Assembly: GCF_015595035.1 (NCBI RefSeq)
Contig: NZ_JADNRN010000003.1
Location: 680,325 to 744,324, forward strand
Source of the DNA: Marinibium conchae
GTDB lineage: Bacteria; Pseudomonadota; Gammaproteobacteria; Enterobacterales; Alteromonadaceae
DNA length: 64,000 nucleotides
Direction of reading: 5' to 3'
Shown: positions 51,926-62,866 of the stretch, one piece after another
Numbering within the stretch: position 1 is the first letter of the stretch
How the letters are laid out: each line of letters opens with the position of its first letter
Made by a program: the position numbers and the translations under genes
Notes under the pieces: model-generated
Told to the model about the DNA's origin: nothing
The model's database searches: none
Seen by the model: the letters and a program-made list of their open reading frames with translations, nothing else

Positions 51926-53344
51926 CTATTCAGACTTTAGCAGTCTTGCATAATAGAAACCATCCATTTGTGCATCGCCGGGTAAAATTTGTAAGCCGGG
52001 TTGAGTTGGGCTTTCGTTTTTGTGCAAAGGCACAAGCTTGGCATCTTTATTGTTTGTTAGGAAGTTCGCTATTTGTTCTGTGTTTTCTTGCTTGAGTATG
52101 GAGCATGTTGCATATAACAAAGTGCCGCCTGGCTTTAATCGGCCCCAGATTACGGCCAAGATTTTTTTCTGCAATTCTACTGTGTTTTCAATGTCGGCTG
52201 ATTTTCTTAACCAACGAATATCAGGGTGGCGACGAATAACGCCGGTGGCTGAGCATGGTGCATCAAGTAAGATTTTATCGTAAGTCGTATTGCCAAGCAC
52301 TCGCTTTAACACTTCTTCGCTTGATGCATCAGCGACGTATAAATTAAGGCGATCACCAAAATGCGTTTTGTGCCCCAAACGCGTCATATTCTCATCAATA
52401 CGTTCTAAGCGCTCACCATCGCTATCAATTGCATCGAGCCGTGCTAATTGATTTTGGCTCTCTAGTAAATGAGCCGTTTTACCTCCTGGTGCAGCGCAGC
52501 AATCAAGTACCGTGTCGCCAGGCTGAACATTCAGTAGCTCACTTGCAAGTTGGGCTGCAAGGTCTTGAACTGCAAAGGCGCCGTCGTCGAAACCCGGAAG
52601 TTGGGTAACGTCGCTGCGCCTTTCTAAGCGAATAGCGGCGCTGGCATTGAAGGCGCTGTGCAAGTCCCAGCCACAATTCTCAAAGTTGGGTTCAGCGTAG
52701 TCAATTTCCTCACTATTAAGTTTGTCACAAAAACTAGTTTTGCTTTCTACTCTATGATTAATCCGTAGCCATAGTGGCGGACGTTCATTCATATTCGTCG
52801 CAATACTCTCCACTTGCTCGGGGTATTGAGCGAGAAGTTGTTTATAAAGCCATTTCGGTAGCCCAATATTCACGTGTGGCTGATCGATTGCTTGTGACGC
52901 AATGTCCTTGCGCTGAAAGTTGCGCAAGTTAGCGTTTACTAAGCCTTTGAGGCCATGATGGCCAAGTACAGTACTAGCTTCAACGGTTTCAGAAACGGCA
53001 GCGTGTTCTAATGTACGACTGAAATGTAGTTGATAAAAACCAAGCATAATTAAATGCTCAATGAGCTTATGGTCGCCCTTTAATGGTTTGTCGAGTAACT
53101 GACGTAGCCAATACTGCAACTTAGGTAATTCACGTAAGCAGCCAAACACCATTTCCTGCAACCAAGCTTTATTATTAGTCTCATGCCTAGCAAATACTTT
53201 AGGCATCACGTCACGGGAGGACTTTCCATGCTCCAATATTTGAAATAACACCCAGGCGGCATCTGCTCGTAAATTTGCTCTGTGGCTTAACTGGTAAAGA
53301 TTTTGCCCTTGGCGTTTTGATTTTTGATGTCTATGCGGCTTCAT
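51926..53344 (-). CDS. rsmB: 16S rRNA (cytosine967-C5) methyltransferase RsmB
   Basis: This 472-residue protein has an N-terminal NusB-like RNA-binding domain (about 25-165) and a C-terminal methyltransferase with SAM motif VLDCCAAPGGKTAHL and both catalytic cysteines (DAPCSATG and ATCSI). The basic N-terminal 20 residues (KPHRHQKSKRQGQN) are longer than in E. coli. It overlaps the fmt stop by 4 nt. Confidence 0.96.
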   Translation of the reverse strand: MKPHRHQKSKRQGQNLYQLSHRANLRADAAWVLFQILEHGKSSRDVMPKVFARHETNNKAWLQEMVFGCLRELPKLQYWLRQLLDKPLKGDHKLIEHLIMLGFYQLHFSRTLEHAAVSETVEASTVLGHHGLKGLVNANLRNFQRKDIASQAIDQPHVNIGLPKWLYKQLLAQYPEQVESIATNMNERPPLWLRINHRVESKTSFCDKLNSEEIDYAEPNFENCGWDLHSAFNASAAIRLERRSDVTQLPGFDDGAFAVQDLAAQLASELLNVQPGDTVLDCCAAPGGKTAHLLESQNQLARLDAIDSDGERLERIDENMTRLGHKTHFGDRLNLYVADASSEEVLKRVLGNTTYDKILLDAPCSATGVIRRHPDIRWLRKSADIENTVELQKKILAVIWGRLKPGGTLLYATCSILKQENTEQIANFLTNNKDAKLVPLHKNESPTQPGLQILPGDAQMDGFYYARLLKSE

Positions 53345-54300
53345 ATTGGTTGATGTGCAGAGCTGATAAGCTCACCTTCAATGAAAAGATCGGGCTTACC
53401 ATTAATGATATCACTGGCTTCTTGTGCCTTTTTACCGGGTATTTGAATACAAGTGAGAAGTAGATTGTGCTCTCTTGCCGCAACTTCAATACCTTCTTTA
53501 CTCACCGAAACAATGGTCCCTACTGGATACTCTTCAAAAGCTTCTACTACTTGTGCTGCGTGCACTTTCAGTGCCAGCTCTTTGTGTTCAAACCATACCA
53601 TTGGCCATGGATTGAAAGCGCGCACGTTTCTAGCTAATTGCGCCGCACTTTCTTGCCAGTTAACCTTAGCCTCTTCTTTTGACAGCTTATTTGCATAGCT
53701 AGCGAGGCTGTCATCTTGGACTACCGGTGTCAGGTTTTCAATGTTGTCGATGGCCTCTATCAAAGCTTCTGGACCAAGTTCAGCGAGATCGTCGTATAAA
53801 CTTGCACTGGTTGCTAATGGAGGAATAACCATGCTTTTTTCGAGTAATACAGGCCCTGTGTCTAAGCCTTCATCCATCTGCATTACACTTACCCCAGTGA
53901 ATTTATCACCGGCCCATATTGCACGTTGTATTGGGGCCGCACCTCGCCATTTGGGGAGTAGCGAACCATGCACATTCAAACAACCTAATCTGGGGGTGTG
54001 CAGTACCGCCGCTGGGAGAATGAGGCCATAGGCTACCACGATCATAATATCAGCCTGAATTGCAGCCAATTCTTCCTGTGCCGCTTGAGTCTTGAGGCTC
54101 TCTGGTTGGTATATGGGGCAGCCGGCCTGTTGTGCTAAGACCTTGACCGCGCTCGGACTGAGTTTTTTGCCGCGCCCAGCGGGGCGGTCAGGTTGAGAAT
54201 ACACCGCAACAACCTCATGTTCAGAGTCTAGTAGCGCCTGAAGATGCTTTGCTGCAAAATCAGGTGTGCCGGCAAAAATGATTTTCAATGAAGTGGCCAA
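53341..54300 (-). CDS. fmt: Methionyl-tRNA formyltransferase
   Basis: This 319-residue protein has the catalytic segment NVHGSLLPKWRGAAPIQRAI with the N-H-D triad environment (QMDEGLDTGP). It formylates initiator Met-tRNA. It is in the def-fmt-rsmB operon. Confidence 0.97.
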   Translation of the reverse strand: MATSLKIIFAGTPDFAAKHLQALLDSEHEVVAVYSQPDRPAGRGKKLSPSAVKVLAQQAGCPIYQPESLKTQAAQEELAAIQADIMIVVAYGLILPAAVLHTPRLGCLNVHGSLLPKWRGAAPIQRAIWAGDKFTGVSVMQMDEGLDTGPVLLEKSMVIPPLATSASLYDDLAELGPEALIEAIDNIENLTPVVQDDSLASYANKLSKEEAKVNWQESAAQLARNVRAFNPWPMVWFEHKELALKVHAAQVVEAFEEYPVGTIVSVSKEGIEVAAREHNLLLTCIQIPGKKAQEASDIINGKPDLFIEGELISSAHQPI

Positions 54301-54331
54301 TGCTTATTCACAACCCTATTAGTAGTTAAGT

Positions 54332-54841
54332 TTATGCTTTAGATGCTAAGCGAGCTTCTTTTTCTAATTTCTTTTTGATTCTATTGCGCTTCAGCGGAGA
54401 CAAATAATCCACGAAGAGCTTACCCTCTAAATGGTCAAGTTCGTGCTGAATGCAAACTGCAAGTAGGCCTTCTGCCTCCAGCTCAAAGCTCTCACCATTG
54501 CGATCCAGTGCTTTTACCGTCACTTTTTCTGCACGATCAACTTTTGCGTAGTTATTTGGTACTGACAAGCAGCCTTCTTCGCTAATGGTTGAACCTTCGC
54601 GAGCAATGATCTCTGGGTTTATGAATACTTTCGGCTCGTCTTGCTCTTCAGAAACATCCATTACGACAACACGTTGATGCACATTTATTTGTGTTGCTGC
54701 TAATCCAATACCTTTCTCGTCCTTCATGGTATCAAACATGTCGTCAACTAAATTGCGTATTTCATCGTTAACTTCCTTTACGGGAGCCGCGACTGTGCGT
54801 AGTCTCTCGTCTGGAAATGTAAGTACTGTTTTTACTGCCAT
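54332..54841 (-). CDS. def: Peptide deformylase
   Basis: This 169-residue metalloenzyme has the three diagnostic motifs: GIGLAATQ (44-51), EGCLS (89-93) and HELDH (133-137), whose Cys and two His bind the metal. It removes the formyl group from new proteins. It is first gene of def-fmt-rsmB. Confidence 0.98.
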   Translation of the reverse strand: MAVKTVLTFPDERLRTVAAPVKEVNDEIRNLVDDMFDTMKDEKGIGLAATQINVHQRVVVMDVSEEQDEPKVFINPEIIAREGSTISEEGCLSVPNNYAKVDRAEKVTVKALDRNGESFELEAEGLLAVCIQHELDHLEGKLFVDYLSPLKRNRIKKKLEKEARLASKA

Positions 54842-55075
54842 TGTTAAATTTACTCTTATTGTCAGTATTGAAAAATATACTATTCGTGTAGAATAGTTAT
54901 TTAAAGCTTGCTTTAATTGTCTATTCTAACGCATAAGGCATAGTCTGTGGTCTAGATATAGGTTAATCTTATCAAAAATAAACCGATAACTACTACGGGC
55001 ATTTAATTTAATGGTCTGTGGCAAAACCAGCCCGAAGTACAGGCGACCAACAGGAATATCAAGAGTAGTATAAGA

Positions 55076-56152
55076 ATGACTATGATAAAAAAACTATCAA
55101 TGCTGGCACTCATCGTTTGTGGCACCTTATTAGTGAATATGAAATCAGCATTGGCAGATATCATCAATATTAAGACGGATGCACCACAAACCTATGTGGT
55201 TAAAAAGGGAGATACTCTTTGGGATATCTCTAACTTGTTCCTTGATCAGCCTTGGCTATGGCCAGAATTATGGCGAAATAATACGCAAATAGAAAATCCC
55301 CACCTTATCTATCCGGGGGATGAATTACGTTTGCGTTATATCGATGGTGAGCCGGTAATAGAGTTGGTGCGCGACAAAACCTCTATTTCGCTAACACCAG
55401 ATTCATCTACAAAAGTGAAGCCTTCGCCTATCGGTGTGTTACCTTGGAAGGTACTTAGCCCATATATTCGAAACGATAGAATAATGTCGGCTATGGCTTA
55501 CAACAAACTACCTCACTTATTAGGTGATAATGACGGTGTTACCGCTTATGTTGAAAAAGACTTTGTATTGAGTCATCGCCTACCGGACGAAAACGCTGAG
55601 TATGAGATAGTTCGCAAAGAAAAAGCGCTTATGGATCTCAATGGTGAATTAATTGGTTTTCAAGTTCGCAACGTAGGCCGTGTTGAAGTTATGGCAGGCG
55701 GCGGTGAGCAGCAGATAGTTCGCCTTGTGAAAAGCAACAGTGAAGCTCGCCGCGGCGACAAGTTAAGTCCTATTGAGGAATTCGATACATCTGATTTAGT
55801 GCTTTCAGCAGCAACCGATCAAGTTGGCGTTTTAATCGCAAATATTGAAGAGCGTCGTCTTATCGGTAAGCGTGATGTTGTTGTCATCAACCTAGGTTCA
55901 GACGAAGTGAGTCCAGGCATGGTGATGGGGGTTTACAAGCAAGGTCCAGTTATCATAGATGGTGAGCAACCAAAATATGAAGTATCAAGAAGTAAACTGA
56001 AAGAACTTCTCGATTTAGAAGAAAGAATTGAGCAACCAGCATTCAAGATTGGCGAGCTCGTTGTATTTAAGACCTTTGATAACGCAAGTTACGCTTGGGT
56101 TACAAAATCTAATAAGCACATGATGGGCGGGGAGTTTGTGGGTAAACCATAA
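55076..56152 (+). CDS. LysM-domain exported protein
   Basis: This 358-residue protein has a signal peptide (about 1-27, ending SALA) and one LysM domain (about 40-88, YVVKKGDTLWDISNLFL and NPHLIYPGDELRLRY). The rest is a beta-rich domain of unknown role. LysM binds peptidoglycan. The gene is divergent from def and upstream of dprA, a position this family holds in many gammaproteobacteria. ATG 55082 is an alternative start. Confidence 0.9.
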   Translation: MTMIKKLSMLALIVCGTLLVNMKSALADIINIKTDAPQTYVVKKGDTLWDISNLFLDQPWLWPELWRNNTQIENPHLIYPGDELRLRYIDGEPVIELVRDKTSISLTPDSSTKVKPSPIGVLPWKVLSPYIRNDRIMSAMAYNKLPHLLGDNDGVTAYVEKDFVLSHRLPDENAEYEIVRKEKALMDLNGELIGFQVRNVGRVEVMAGGGEQQIVRLVKSNSEARRGDKLSPIEEFDTSDLVLSAATDQVGVLIANIEERRLIGKRDVVVINLGSDEVSPGMVMGVYKQGPVIIDGEQPKYEVSRSKLKELLDLEERIEQPAFKIGELVVFKTFDNASYAWVTKSNKHMMGGEFVGKP

Positions 56153-56260
56153 ACCCCTTATGCTGCAGCAGGGTTGACTCACTGAGCTTTAGTATAGGCA
56201 TGGTTTCAGCGCTGCTTGCAGCAATATTTATACACTGATTTTTGACCAAGGAAGGGCAAA

Positions 56261-57427
56261 ATGATCACATCTAACGCCGATATTAACTATTGGCTAGCGT
56301 TAACAGCAATACCTAAAATTGGCATTGCTGGTCTGCTTTCAACTGCACGCCACTTTAAAACAAACATTGCAGCACTTGGTGACATTTCTGGCTCGTCTTT
56401 GCAAGCCTACGGGTGGACCGATGAGCAAATTGCTTGCTTAAGCGAACAGAATCCTTTTACCCAAAAAGCCTATAATTGGTTACACGACATCGATACCTCA
56501 TCTTTATCTGAGACGAGTGATGCACAGGGGCGTTTTATCATCAGCTATGATTGCCTCGAATATCCCCCATTACTAAGAGAAATATCTCAGCCTCCGATCC
56601 TATTATTCGCAGACGGCAATATCAATTTGCTTGCTGAGCAACAACTTGCCGTAGTTGGTACACGTCACCCAAGCGCCGGTGGTATTAATGCAATAAACAC
56701 CATTGTTGCCGAGTTAGTAAGAACGTCGAATATCGTCATTACCAGTGGGCTTGCTCTTGGGATTGATGCTCAATGCCATCAGACTTGCTTATCGAACTCA
56801 GGTAAAACAATAGGCGTTCTGGGTTGTGGTATTGACCGTATTTATCCACAACGGCATAAATCGCTATATGCAAAAGTCCAACGCTCAGGCTTGCTATTGA
56901 GTGAGTTTCCACCAAGTGTATTACCCAGTCCAAAACACTTTCCTCGGCGTAATAGAATTATTAGTGGAATGAGTTGCGGAACCTTAGTTGCCGAGGCAAA
57001 AATTAAAAGTGGTTCACTGGTAACTGCTAAGTATGCATCTGAGCAAAATAGAGAGGTGTTTGCGATGCCAAGCCACATTCACAACTCTCAAGCTAAAGGT
57101 TGTCACTGGCTTATCAAACAAGGCGCGAAGCTTGCAGAATGCGCGCAGGATATTCTAGATGAGTTACCGATTAATCAAAAACAAAGCTTGGCAATGGCGC
57201 CGTTGTTAGATACTGTATCTACAGACCTGAAAGAGTCTGTCGATGCAATGATAAGCGAGGCTGCCGACCCAATCCTTCAAGCGATTGATTACGACCTTAC
57301 TTCTATCGACGATATTGCGAAGCGTAGCGGCGAGTGTATACCTAACTTGCTTACAAAATTATTAGAATATGAGTTGCGCGGAATTGTGGCCTCCACTTCA
57401 GGAGGTTACCTTAAATTGAGGGCTTAG
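56261..57427 (+). CDS. dprA: DNA processing protein DprA (Smf)
   Basis: This 388-residue protein has a Rossmann-like DNA-binding domain with [19 protein letters not shown] and [12 protein letters not shown], and a C-terminal winged-helix-like region. It loads RecA on incoming single strands in transformable bacteria. It is followed by smg two bases later. Confidence 0.95.
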   Translation: MITSNADINYWLALTAIPKIGIAGLLSTARHFKTNIAALGDISGSSLQAYGWTDEQIACLSEQNPFTQKAYNWLHDIDTSSLSETSDAQGRFIISYDCLEYPPLLREISQPPILLFADGNINLLAEQQLAVVGTRHPSAGGINAINTIVAELVRTSNIVITSGLALGIDAQCHQTCLSNSGKTIGVLGCGIDRIYPQRHKSLYAKVQRSGLLLSEFPPSVLPSPKHFPRRNRIISGMSCGTLVAEAKIKSGSLVTAKYASEQNREVFAMPSHIHNSQAKGCHWLIKQGAKLAECAQDILDELPINQKQSLAMAPLLDTVSTDLKESVDAMISEAADPILQAIDYDLTSIDDIAKRSGECIPNLLTKLLEYELRGIVASTSGGYLKLRA

Positions 57428-57429
57428 CA

Positions 57430-57906
57430 ATGTTTGATATCCTCATGTACTTATTTGAAAACTTAGTACACAGTGAGAGTGAATTTCGAGTTGACCACGA
57501 TGAGTTAACCGATGAGTTATTGAGAGCGGGTTTTCATCTCGACGAGATATACAAGGCCCTCGCCTGGGTCGAAAAGCTTGCTCAACTGCAAGAAACAGAG
57601 GCAAAACCCTATCTGTCTCGTGTGGCGGTACCAAGCAGTACTCGCGTTTATACCCCTGAAGAACATACTCGCCTTGATACACAGTGCCGCGGCTTTTTGA
57701 TGTTTTTAGAGCAAGTCAAAGTGCTGGATATTAGCACCAGAGAAATGGTTATCGACCGCACTATGGAAATTGAGTCAAACGAGTTTTGCCTACAAGACCT
57801 AAAATGGGTGGTGCTGATGGTGCTGTTTAACGTGCCTGGCAAAGAGTGGGCATACGAGCAAATGGAAGATCTTCTGTTTGAAGAGCAGGAAGGGCCCTTG
57901 CATTAG
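57430..57906 (+). CDS. smg: Smg protein (DUF494)
   Basis: This 158-residue acidic protein has [16 protein letters not shown] start and [16 protein letters not shown] near the C-terminus, diagnostic of Smg. Its function is unknown, although it is constantly found next to dprA. Confidence 0.95.
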   Translation: MFDILMYLFENLVHSESEFRVDHDELTDELLRAGFHLDEIYKALAWVEKLAQLQETEAKPYLSRVAVPSSTRVYTPEEHTRLDTQCRGFLMFLEQVKVLDISTREMVIDRTMEIESNEFCLQDLKWVVLMVLFNVPGKEWAYEQMEDLLFEEQEGPLH

Positions 57907-57948
57907 CTTGTGTCATTGCTAGCACAATCATTTTGGTAAATATCGACC

Positions 57949-58524
57949 ATGGCAAAAATTGATCACAAGCTGTTTAGTGCAAACCAACATGCGTTGGACC
58001 AAGCTTACGGTGAGTGCCCCGAATGCAGTGCGAAGCTGGTAATTAAACATGCAAACAAGTCTTCTTTTCTTGCGTGCCAAAACTACCCAGACTGCAAGCA
58101 TACTCAACAACTGCATAAGAATGATGTCAGCATACTGAAAGTGATGGCGGGGTCTTCTTGTCCTGAATGTGGCCAAGAACTGGCTGTTAAAAAGGGCCGC
58201 TATGGCATGTTCATCGGCTGTACTGGTTTTCCTGAATGCCATTATATTGCAAGTAAAGATGGCCTTTCTCAACAGAGTGAACATGCCGCAGTTACTTGCC
58301 CAAAGTGTGAAAAGGGTGAATTAGTTAAGCGACAAAATAAGTTTGGAAAGCACTTTTATGCCTGTAATGCCTACCCAAAGTGTAAGTATATGCTGAACGC
58401 CGAGCCCGAAGCTATGCCCTGTGAAGCCTGCGGGTGGAAAGTGATGACCAAAGTAGAGAGTCAGAACAATAGTAAAAAATTAGTTTGCCCTCAAGTGAAC
58501 TGTCAGCATATTCAAACACTATAA
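57949..58524 (+). CDS. Topoisomerase I-type zinc-ribbon protein (YrdD-like)
   Basis: This 191-residue protein is built of four zinc-ribbon repeats, each with CPxC...C...C or CxxC pairs (CPECSAKL, CPECGQEL, CPKCEKGEL, CEACGW). They match the C-terminal zinc fingers of topoisomerase I. E. coli yrdD occupies the same smg-tsaC position. It probably binds single-stranded DNA. Confidence 0.9.
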   Translation: MAKIDHKLFSANQHALDQAYGECPECSAKLVIKHANKSSFLACQNYPDCKHTQQLHKNDVSILKVMAGSSCPECGQELAVKKGRYGMFIGCTGFPECHYIASKDGLSQQSEHAAVTCPKCEKGELVKRQNKFGKHFYACNAYPKCKYMLNAEPEAMPCEACGWKVMTKVESQNNSKKLVCPQVNCQHIQTL

Positions 58525-58600
58525 TTAGTTCAACAGACAGGTTATCCATATACCTTCTATCCGATACACATTCACATTATTTTATTAGTAGGGCAGTAAT

Positions 58601-59143
58601 ATGCAGTTATTTATCGACGCTTTCCATCACCAACAATGCTTTTCTTATCCTACCGAAGCCGTTTTTGGCTTAGGCTGTGACCCTCTATCTGAAAAAGCAA
58701 TGATGGATATCCTGAGTCTTAAATCTCGACCAGTAGAAAAAGGCGTGATTTTGATCGCAGGAAGTGTTGAGCAATTAGATTCATTTATTGAACTCGACAA
58801 GATAGCAGAGGCAAACCAGGAAAAAATCTTTGCCTCGTGGCCTGGGCCTTTTACGTGGCTATTGCCTAAGTCGGCGAAAACGCCATCATGGGTCAGTGGT
58901 AATTCGGATCTTGTTGCAGTACGAGTGACCAATCATCCTTTAGTTAAGGAGATGTGCGCTGCCGTGAACAGCCCTATGGTGTCGACAAGTGCTAATCCGG
59001 CAGGTAAAGAGCCGGCAAGAACAGAGCAGCAAGTTGTTGACTATTTCGGTTCTGAACTGCTTGTTGTTGAAGGCGCATTAGGTGAGCAACAACAACCAAG
59101 TACGATTATTAATGGACTCACATTAGAAACATTGCGATCATAG
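58601..59143 (+). CDS. tsaC: Threonylcarbamoyl-AMP synthase TsaC
   Basis: This 180-residue YrdC-fold protein starts the t6A37 modification of ANN-decoding tRNAs. Motifs are YPTEAVFGLGCDP, KSRPVEKG and STSANPAGKEPARTE, typical of the short TsaC class that lacks a Sua5 domain. Confidence 0.95.
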   Translation: MQLFIDAFHHQQCFSYPTEAVFGLGCDPLSEKAMMDILSLKSRPVEKGVILIAGSVEQLDSFIELDKIAEANQEKIFASWPGPFTWLLPKSAKTPSWVSGNSDLVAVRVTNHPLVKEMCAAVNSPMVSTSANPAGKEPARTEQQVVDYFGSELLVVEGALGEQQQPSTIINGLTLETLRS

Positions 59144-59215
59144 GACATCCATAGAATAACTTGGTTATCTCTTTGATACTTTAAAGAGCAACACTTCTAC
59201 TTTTAAAGAGGCAGC

Positions 59216-60130
59216 ATGGTAAGTCAGCAACAAATTGATGAAGTAAAAGCTTTTTTAATGAAGCTTCAAGATAATATTTGCCAGACCCTTGAGCTATCTG
59301 ACTCTAGAGGTTCTTTTCACCAAGACGAATGGCATCGTGAAGAGGGGGGAGGTGGCCGTTCAAGGGTGCTTACAAATGGGCATTCCATTGAACAAGGTGG
59401 CGTAAATTTCTCACATGTATTTGGCGATCAAATGCCAGCATCTGCAACGGCTTCACGACCCGAGTTAGCCGGGCGGCGCTTTCAAGCAATGGGCGTGTCG
59501 CTGGTTATTCATCCGCACAACCCTTATGTGCCCACATCGCATGCTAACGTCCGCTTCTTCATCGCCGAAAAAGAAGGTGCTGAACCCATCTGGTGGTTTG
59601 GTGGTGGCTTTGACTTAACCCCGTCATTTCCATTTAAAGAAGACTGCGTGCATTGGCATAGCGTGGCAAAAACAATATGCGATCCCTATGGCGACGATGT
59701 ATATCCAAAATACAAGAAGTGGTGTGACGATTATTTTTATTTAAAACACCGTGATGAAACGCGAGGTGTAGGTGGCTTATTCTTCGATGACTTAAATGAA
59801 GCCGGTTTCGAACAAAGCTTCAGTTTTATGAAAGACGTTGGGAATGGCTTTTTAGATGCATATGTACCCATTCTCGAAACTCGAAAAAATACGCCGTTTA
59901 CTCAGCGAGAGCGTGACTTTCAACTCTATCGACGTGGTCGCTATGTTGAATTTAATCTAGTTTACGATCGAGGCACACTGTTTGGCTTGCAAACAGGTGG
60001 TCGAACCGAGTCTATTTTGATGTCGATGCCACCATTAGCTAGGTGGGAATACAATTATCATCCCAACGCGGATTCACCGGAAGGAAAAATTCAAGCTTTC
60101 CTTAAACCTAGAGATTGGCTGGCTGAATAG
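59216..60130 (+). CDS. hemF: Oxygen-dependent coproporphyrinogen III oxidase
   Basis: This 304-residue protein converts coproporphyrinogen III to protoporphyrinogen IX in haem synthesis. Motifs are [26 protein letters not shown] and [16 protein letters not shown]. Only the aerobic enzyme is in this window. The terminator at its stop overlaps the last codons. Confidence 0.97.
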   Translation: MVSQQQIDEVKAFLMKLQDNICQTLELSDSRGSFHQDEWHREEGGGGRSRVLTNGHSIEQGGVNFSHVFGDQMPASATASRPELAGRRFQAMGVSLVIHPHNPYVPTSHANVRFFIAEKEGAEPIWWFGGGFDLTPSFPFKEDCVHWHSVAKTICDPYGDDVYPKYKKWCDDYFYLKHRDETRGVGGLFFDDLNEAGFEQSFSFMKDVGNGFLDAYVPILETRKNTPFTQRERDFQLYRRGRYVEFNLVYDRGTLFGLQTGGRTESILMSMPPLARWEYNYHPNADSPEGKIQAFLKPRDWLAE

Positions 60131-60141
60131 CCAGCTTTTTT
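60118..60141 (+). terminator. Terminator at the end of hemF
   Basis: GCTGGCT GAAT AGCCAGC stem-loop followed by TTTTTT; it includes the hemF stop codon. Confidence 0.9.
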
Positions 60142-60328
60142 CATTCCCTACAAGCTTCAATGCATGAAAAACTTGCGTTAGATCAATTCTTTCTTCGTAA
60201 AAGCCGAGCAAAGCTCCAAAGTTAATCCAGATCAACTTTCTTTGTTGTCCCTCATATTAGGATTACTAACATTAAGTGGCCGTGGCCATCAGCTTTTAGT
60301 TTTAATAATCACTCAAGAGAGAAAATAA

Positions 60329-61015
60329 ATGAAAAATGCTCTAACAAAAACAATAGTCGGTGCAGCTGTATTAGTAGGTCTTGGTTTTGCGACATCAGCA
60401 ATGGCTCATGAGAAAGGCGACTTTGTTATTCGTGGCGGTATCACTAATGTTGCACCAAATGATGATTCTTCTAATATTCTTGCCGGTGGTGCAGACCTTG
60501 GCTTAGGCATCACTGTTGATAGTAATGCGCAATTAGGCTTGAACTTCGCTTATTTTCTAAGTGATAACGTTAATGTGGAAGTGCTCGCAGCAACGCCATT
60601 CACTCACGATGTTAATTTTGGTGCGTCTGATCCATTAGGTACTGGAGATGCTTTGGGCGAAGTGACTCATTTGCCGCCTTCAGTTACCGCTAACTATTAT
60701 TTTGCTGATGCTTCTTCTGCATTTCAACCTTACGTAGGGGCCGGACTTAACTTCACCATTTTTTTTGATGAAGAATTTACTTCTGCAAACAGAGCTGCAG
60801 GTTTGTCTGACTTAGAGCTTGATAGTTCGTTTGGCCTAACTGCTCAAGTAGGTGCTGATTATATTATTGATGATCAATGGCATGTTAATGCGTCTTTACG
60901 TTGGATAGATATTGATACTGAAGCGTCATTTAAAGTAGGTGAGGCGGACGGTGCAGTAAACGATATTCAAATAGACCCCATCGTATTTACTGTCTCAGTT
61001 GGCTACACTTTCTAG
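60329..61015 (+). CDS. ompW: OmpW family outer membrane protein
   Basis: This 228-residue protein has signal peptide 1-26 (ending AMAHE) and an eight-strand beta-barrel ending in the outer-membrane terminal Phe (VGYTF). Motifs DNVNVEVLAATPFTHDV and PPSVTANYYF are OmpW hallmarks. It forms a narrow hydrophobic channel for small molecules. Confidence 0.95.
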   Translation: MKNALTKTIVGAAVLVGLGFATSAMAHEKGDFVIRGGITNVAPNDDSSNILAGGADLGLGITVDSNAQLGLNFAYFLSDNVNVEVLAATPFTHDVNFGASDPLGTGDALGEVTHLPPSVTANYYFADASSAFQPYVGAGLNFTIFFDEEFTSANRAAGLSDLELDSSFGLTAQVGADYIIDDQWHVNASLRWIDIDTEASFKVGEADGAVNDIQIDPIVFTVSVGYTF

Positions 61016-61052
61016 CTAAGCACTAGTTATCGCGTATTCATTTGTGTGTTCA

Positions 61053-61076
61053 GCCTCTATTCGTAGGGGCTTTTTT
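61053..61076 (+). terminator. Terminator after ompW
   Basis: GCCTCTA TTCG TAGGGGC stem-loop with a stable tetraloop, then six T. Confidence 0.9.
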
Positions 61077-61189
61077 ATTCGCATAGAAAATCAAAATTTC
61101 TACAAAATACACAGAACATATCGCCATTTCATGACAGTTTATAGTAATCTCTATGCATCATTACTGCGCAGCCAATATAACTATATTCA

Positions 61190-62104
61190 ATGTCAATAAA
61201 TCAAATACACACCAATGATCTCACCCACAAGCTAACGAAAACTGCAGAGCAAAATATAGCCCTCGCTACGTCTGGGAGAATAGCTAAGCTTGCCGTATAT
61301 GGAAAACCTATAGAGCAGAGTAAGTCGCCCATTATTCATCAAATGTTTGCCGAGCAGTTTGATATTACGATTTCCTATGAAAAAATCCATGGTGAACCAT
61401 CAACCTTTCTTGCTCAACTCGACAACTTTTTTGCTCAAGAAACAGCGATTGGTGCAAATGTCACTATGCCATTTAAAGAACTTGCAGCAAATTGGGCACA
61501 GCATCAATCAAAAGAAGTGCAGCAGGCAAGTGCTGCAAATACATTAGTAAAAGTCGGGAGGGAGTTCTTCGCGCAAACGACTGACGGAAAGGGATTAGTA
61601 TCTGATTTACTGCGTAATGAAATGCAGTTGAGGAATAAAACTATCTTGCTTATTGGTGCCGGTGGTGCAGCTCGAGGAGCCATATCGGCTTTACTGCAGG
61701 AGCAGCCTAGGTGTATTCACATTACTAATCGAACCAAAGCAAATGCGCAACGTTTGGTCGATGCTTTTGTTGATGAAAGAGTGATGGCAATTGCAGAAAG
61801 TGACTGCAGCAAACATCAATATGATCTTATCGTTAACGCTACATCTCTCAGCTTACAACAAGCTTTACCTAATCTGGACGATAGCTTATTTGCGAAACAT
61901 ACTGACGTTTACGATATGGTGTATCAAAGTCAAGATACGGTTTTTGTTGCCCACGCAAAAAAGTTAGGCTGTAAGAATGCGATAGACGGCTTGGGCATGT
62001 TGGTCGGGCAAGCTGCTGAAAGCTTTTATTTATGGTTCGGACGTCGCCCTAATGTTGAACCTGTACTGAGTTACCTGCGTGAAGAATTACGAGCAGGCAA
62101 CTAA
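61190..62104 (+). CDS. aroE: Shikimate dehydrogenase
   Basis: This 304-residue protein has the substrate-binding motif YGKPIEQSKSPIIH near 38 (preceded by about 30 extra residues compared with E. coli), ANVTMPFKE near 94 and NADP motif GAGGAARGA near 155. It is a shikimate-pathway enzyme. No standard start nearer the core is visible, so the N-terminal extension seems real. Confidence 0.95.
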   Translation: MSINQIHTNDLTHKLTKTAEQNIALATSGRIAKLAVYGKPIEQSKSPIIHQMFAEQFDITISYEKIHGEPSTFLAQLDNFFAQETAIGANVTMPFKELAANWAQHQSKEVQQASAANTLVKVGREFFAQTTDGKGLVSDLLRNEMQLRNKTILLIGAGGAARGAISALLQEQPRCIHITNRTKANAQRLVDAFVDERVMAIAESDCSKHQYDLIVNATSLSLQQALPNLDDSLFAKHTDVYDMVYQSQDTVFVAHAKKLGCKNAIDGLGMLVGQAAESFYLWFGRRPNVEPVLSYLREELRAGN

Positions 62105-62114
62105 TCATTGTTGC

Positions 62115-62660
62115 TTACTCAGGTAGCGCACGCTCAGTTAAATATTCTGCGCCTAATTTAACGTAGTTGACTGCACTTTGTTTCAAAAAGGCCAATTCAC
62201 TATCTTTAAGGGGGCGGGCTTTTTTGGCAGGGTTCCCCACGTATAAAAAACCACTCTCTAGCACTTTATTGGGTGCGATTAGTGCACCAGCAGCAATAAA
62301 AACATCATCTTCCACAATTGCGCCATCCATCACGATAGCCCCCATACCGACTAAAATGCGATTGCCCAATGTACAGCCATGCAGCATACACTTGTGGCCA
62401 ACAGTAACATCGTCACCAATAATCAACGGGTAGCCGTTTGGGTTTTTGTCTGACTTTCTGCTCACATGTAACACGCTACCATCTTGAATATTACTTCGCT
62501 TGCCTATGCGAATAATATTTACATCGCCCCTCGCCGCAACAAGAGGCCAAACGCTACTCTCTTCGCCAAGTTGGATATCCCCAACGAGTATGGCGCTATC
62601 GTCGATATAAACTGAGCTGGGAAAAGAAGGAGTAATAGTTTTATACGCTCTGATGGTCAT
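62115..62660 (-). CDS. yrdA: Gamma-carbonic anhydrase-like hexapeptide protein
   Basis: This 181-residue left-handed beta-helix protein has repeated hexapeptides (IGKRSNIQDGSVLH, IGDDVTVGHKCMLHGC, VGMGAIVMDGA). The histidines of HVSRK, VGHKCMLHG correspond to the zinc ligands of the gamma-CA/YrdA family. ATG 62660 has AGGA 6 nt upstream. It converges with aroE. Confidence 0.93.
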   Translation of the reverse strand: MTIRAYKTITPSFPSSVYIDDSAILVGDIQLGEESSVWPLVAARGDVNIIRIGKRSNIQDGSVLHVSRKSDKNPNGYPLIIGDDVTVGHKCMLHGCTLGNRILVGMGAIVMDGAIVEDDVFIAAGALIAPNKVLESGFLYVGNPAKKARPLKDSELAFLKQSAVNYVKLGAEYLTERALPE

Positions 62661-62866
62661 ATTCATTCCTAAGCGGTGAGAGTTGAACAATATTAACATA
62701 TATTAATAGCTTTCTTGCATCAGAAAACCCCAGTTCAGCGTTAAGCCAGTTTAGCGTTAAATAAGAAACTTAAGCTCTCGTTTGTAGTATGAGCAGAAAA
62801 TATGAAGAGGATGAGCTGAAGCCAAGTGAAACGTTAGTTAAGACACCAATGAATTCGGCTATCAAT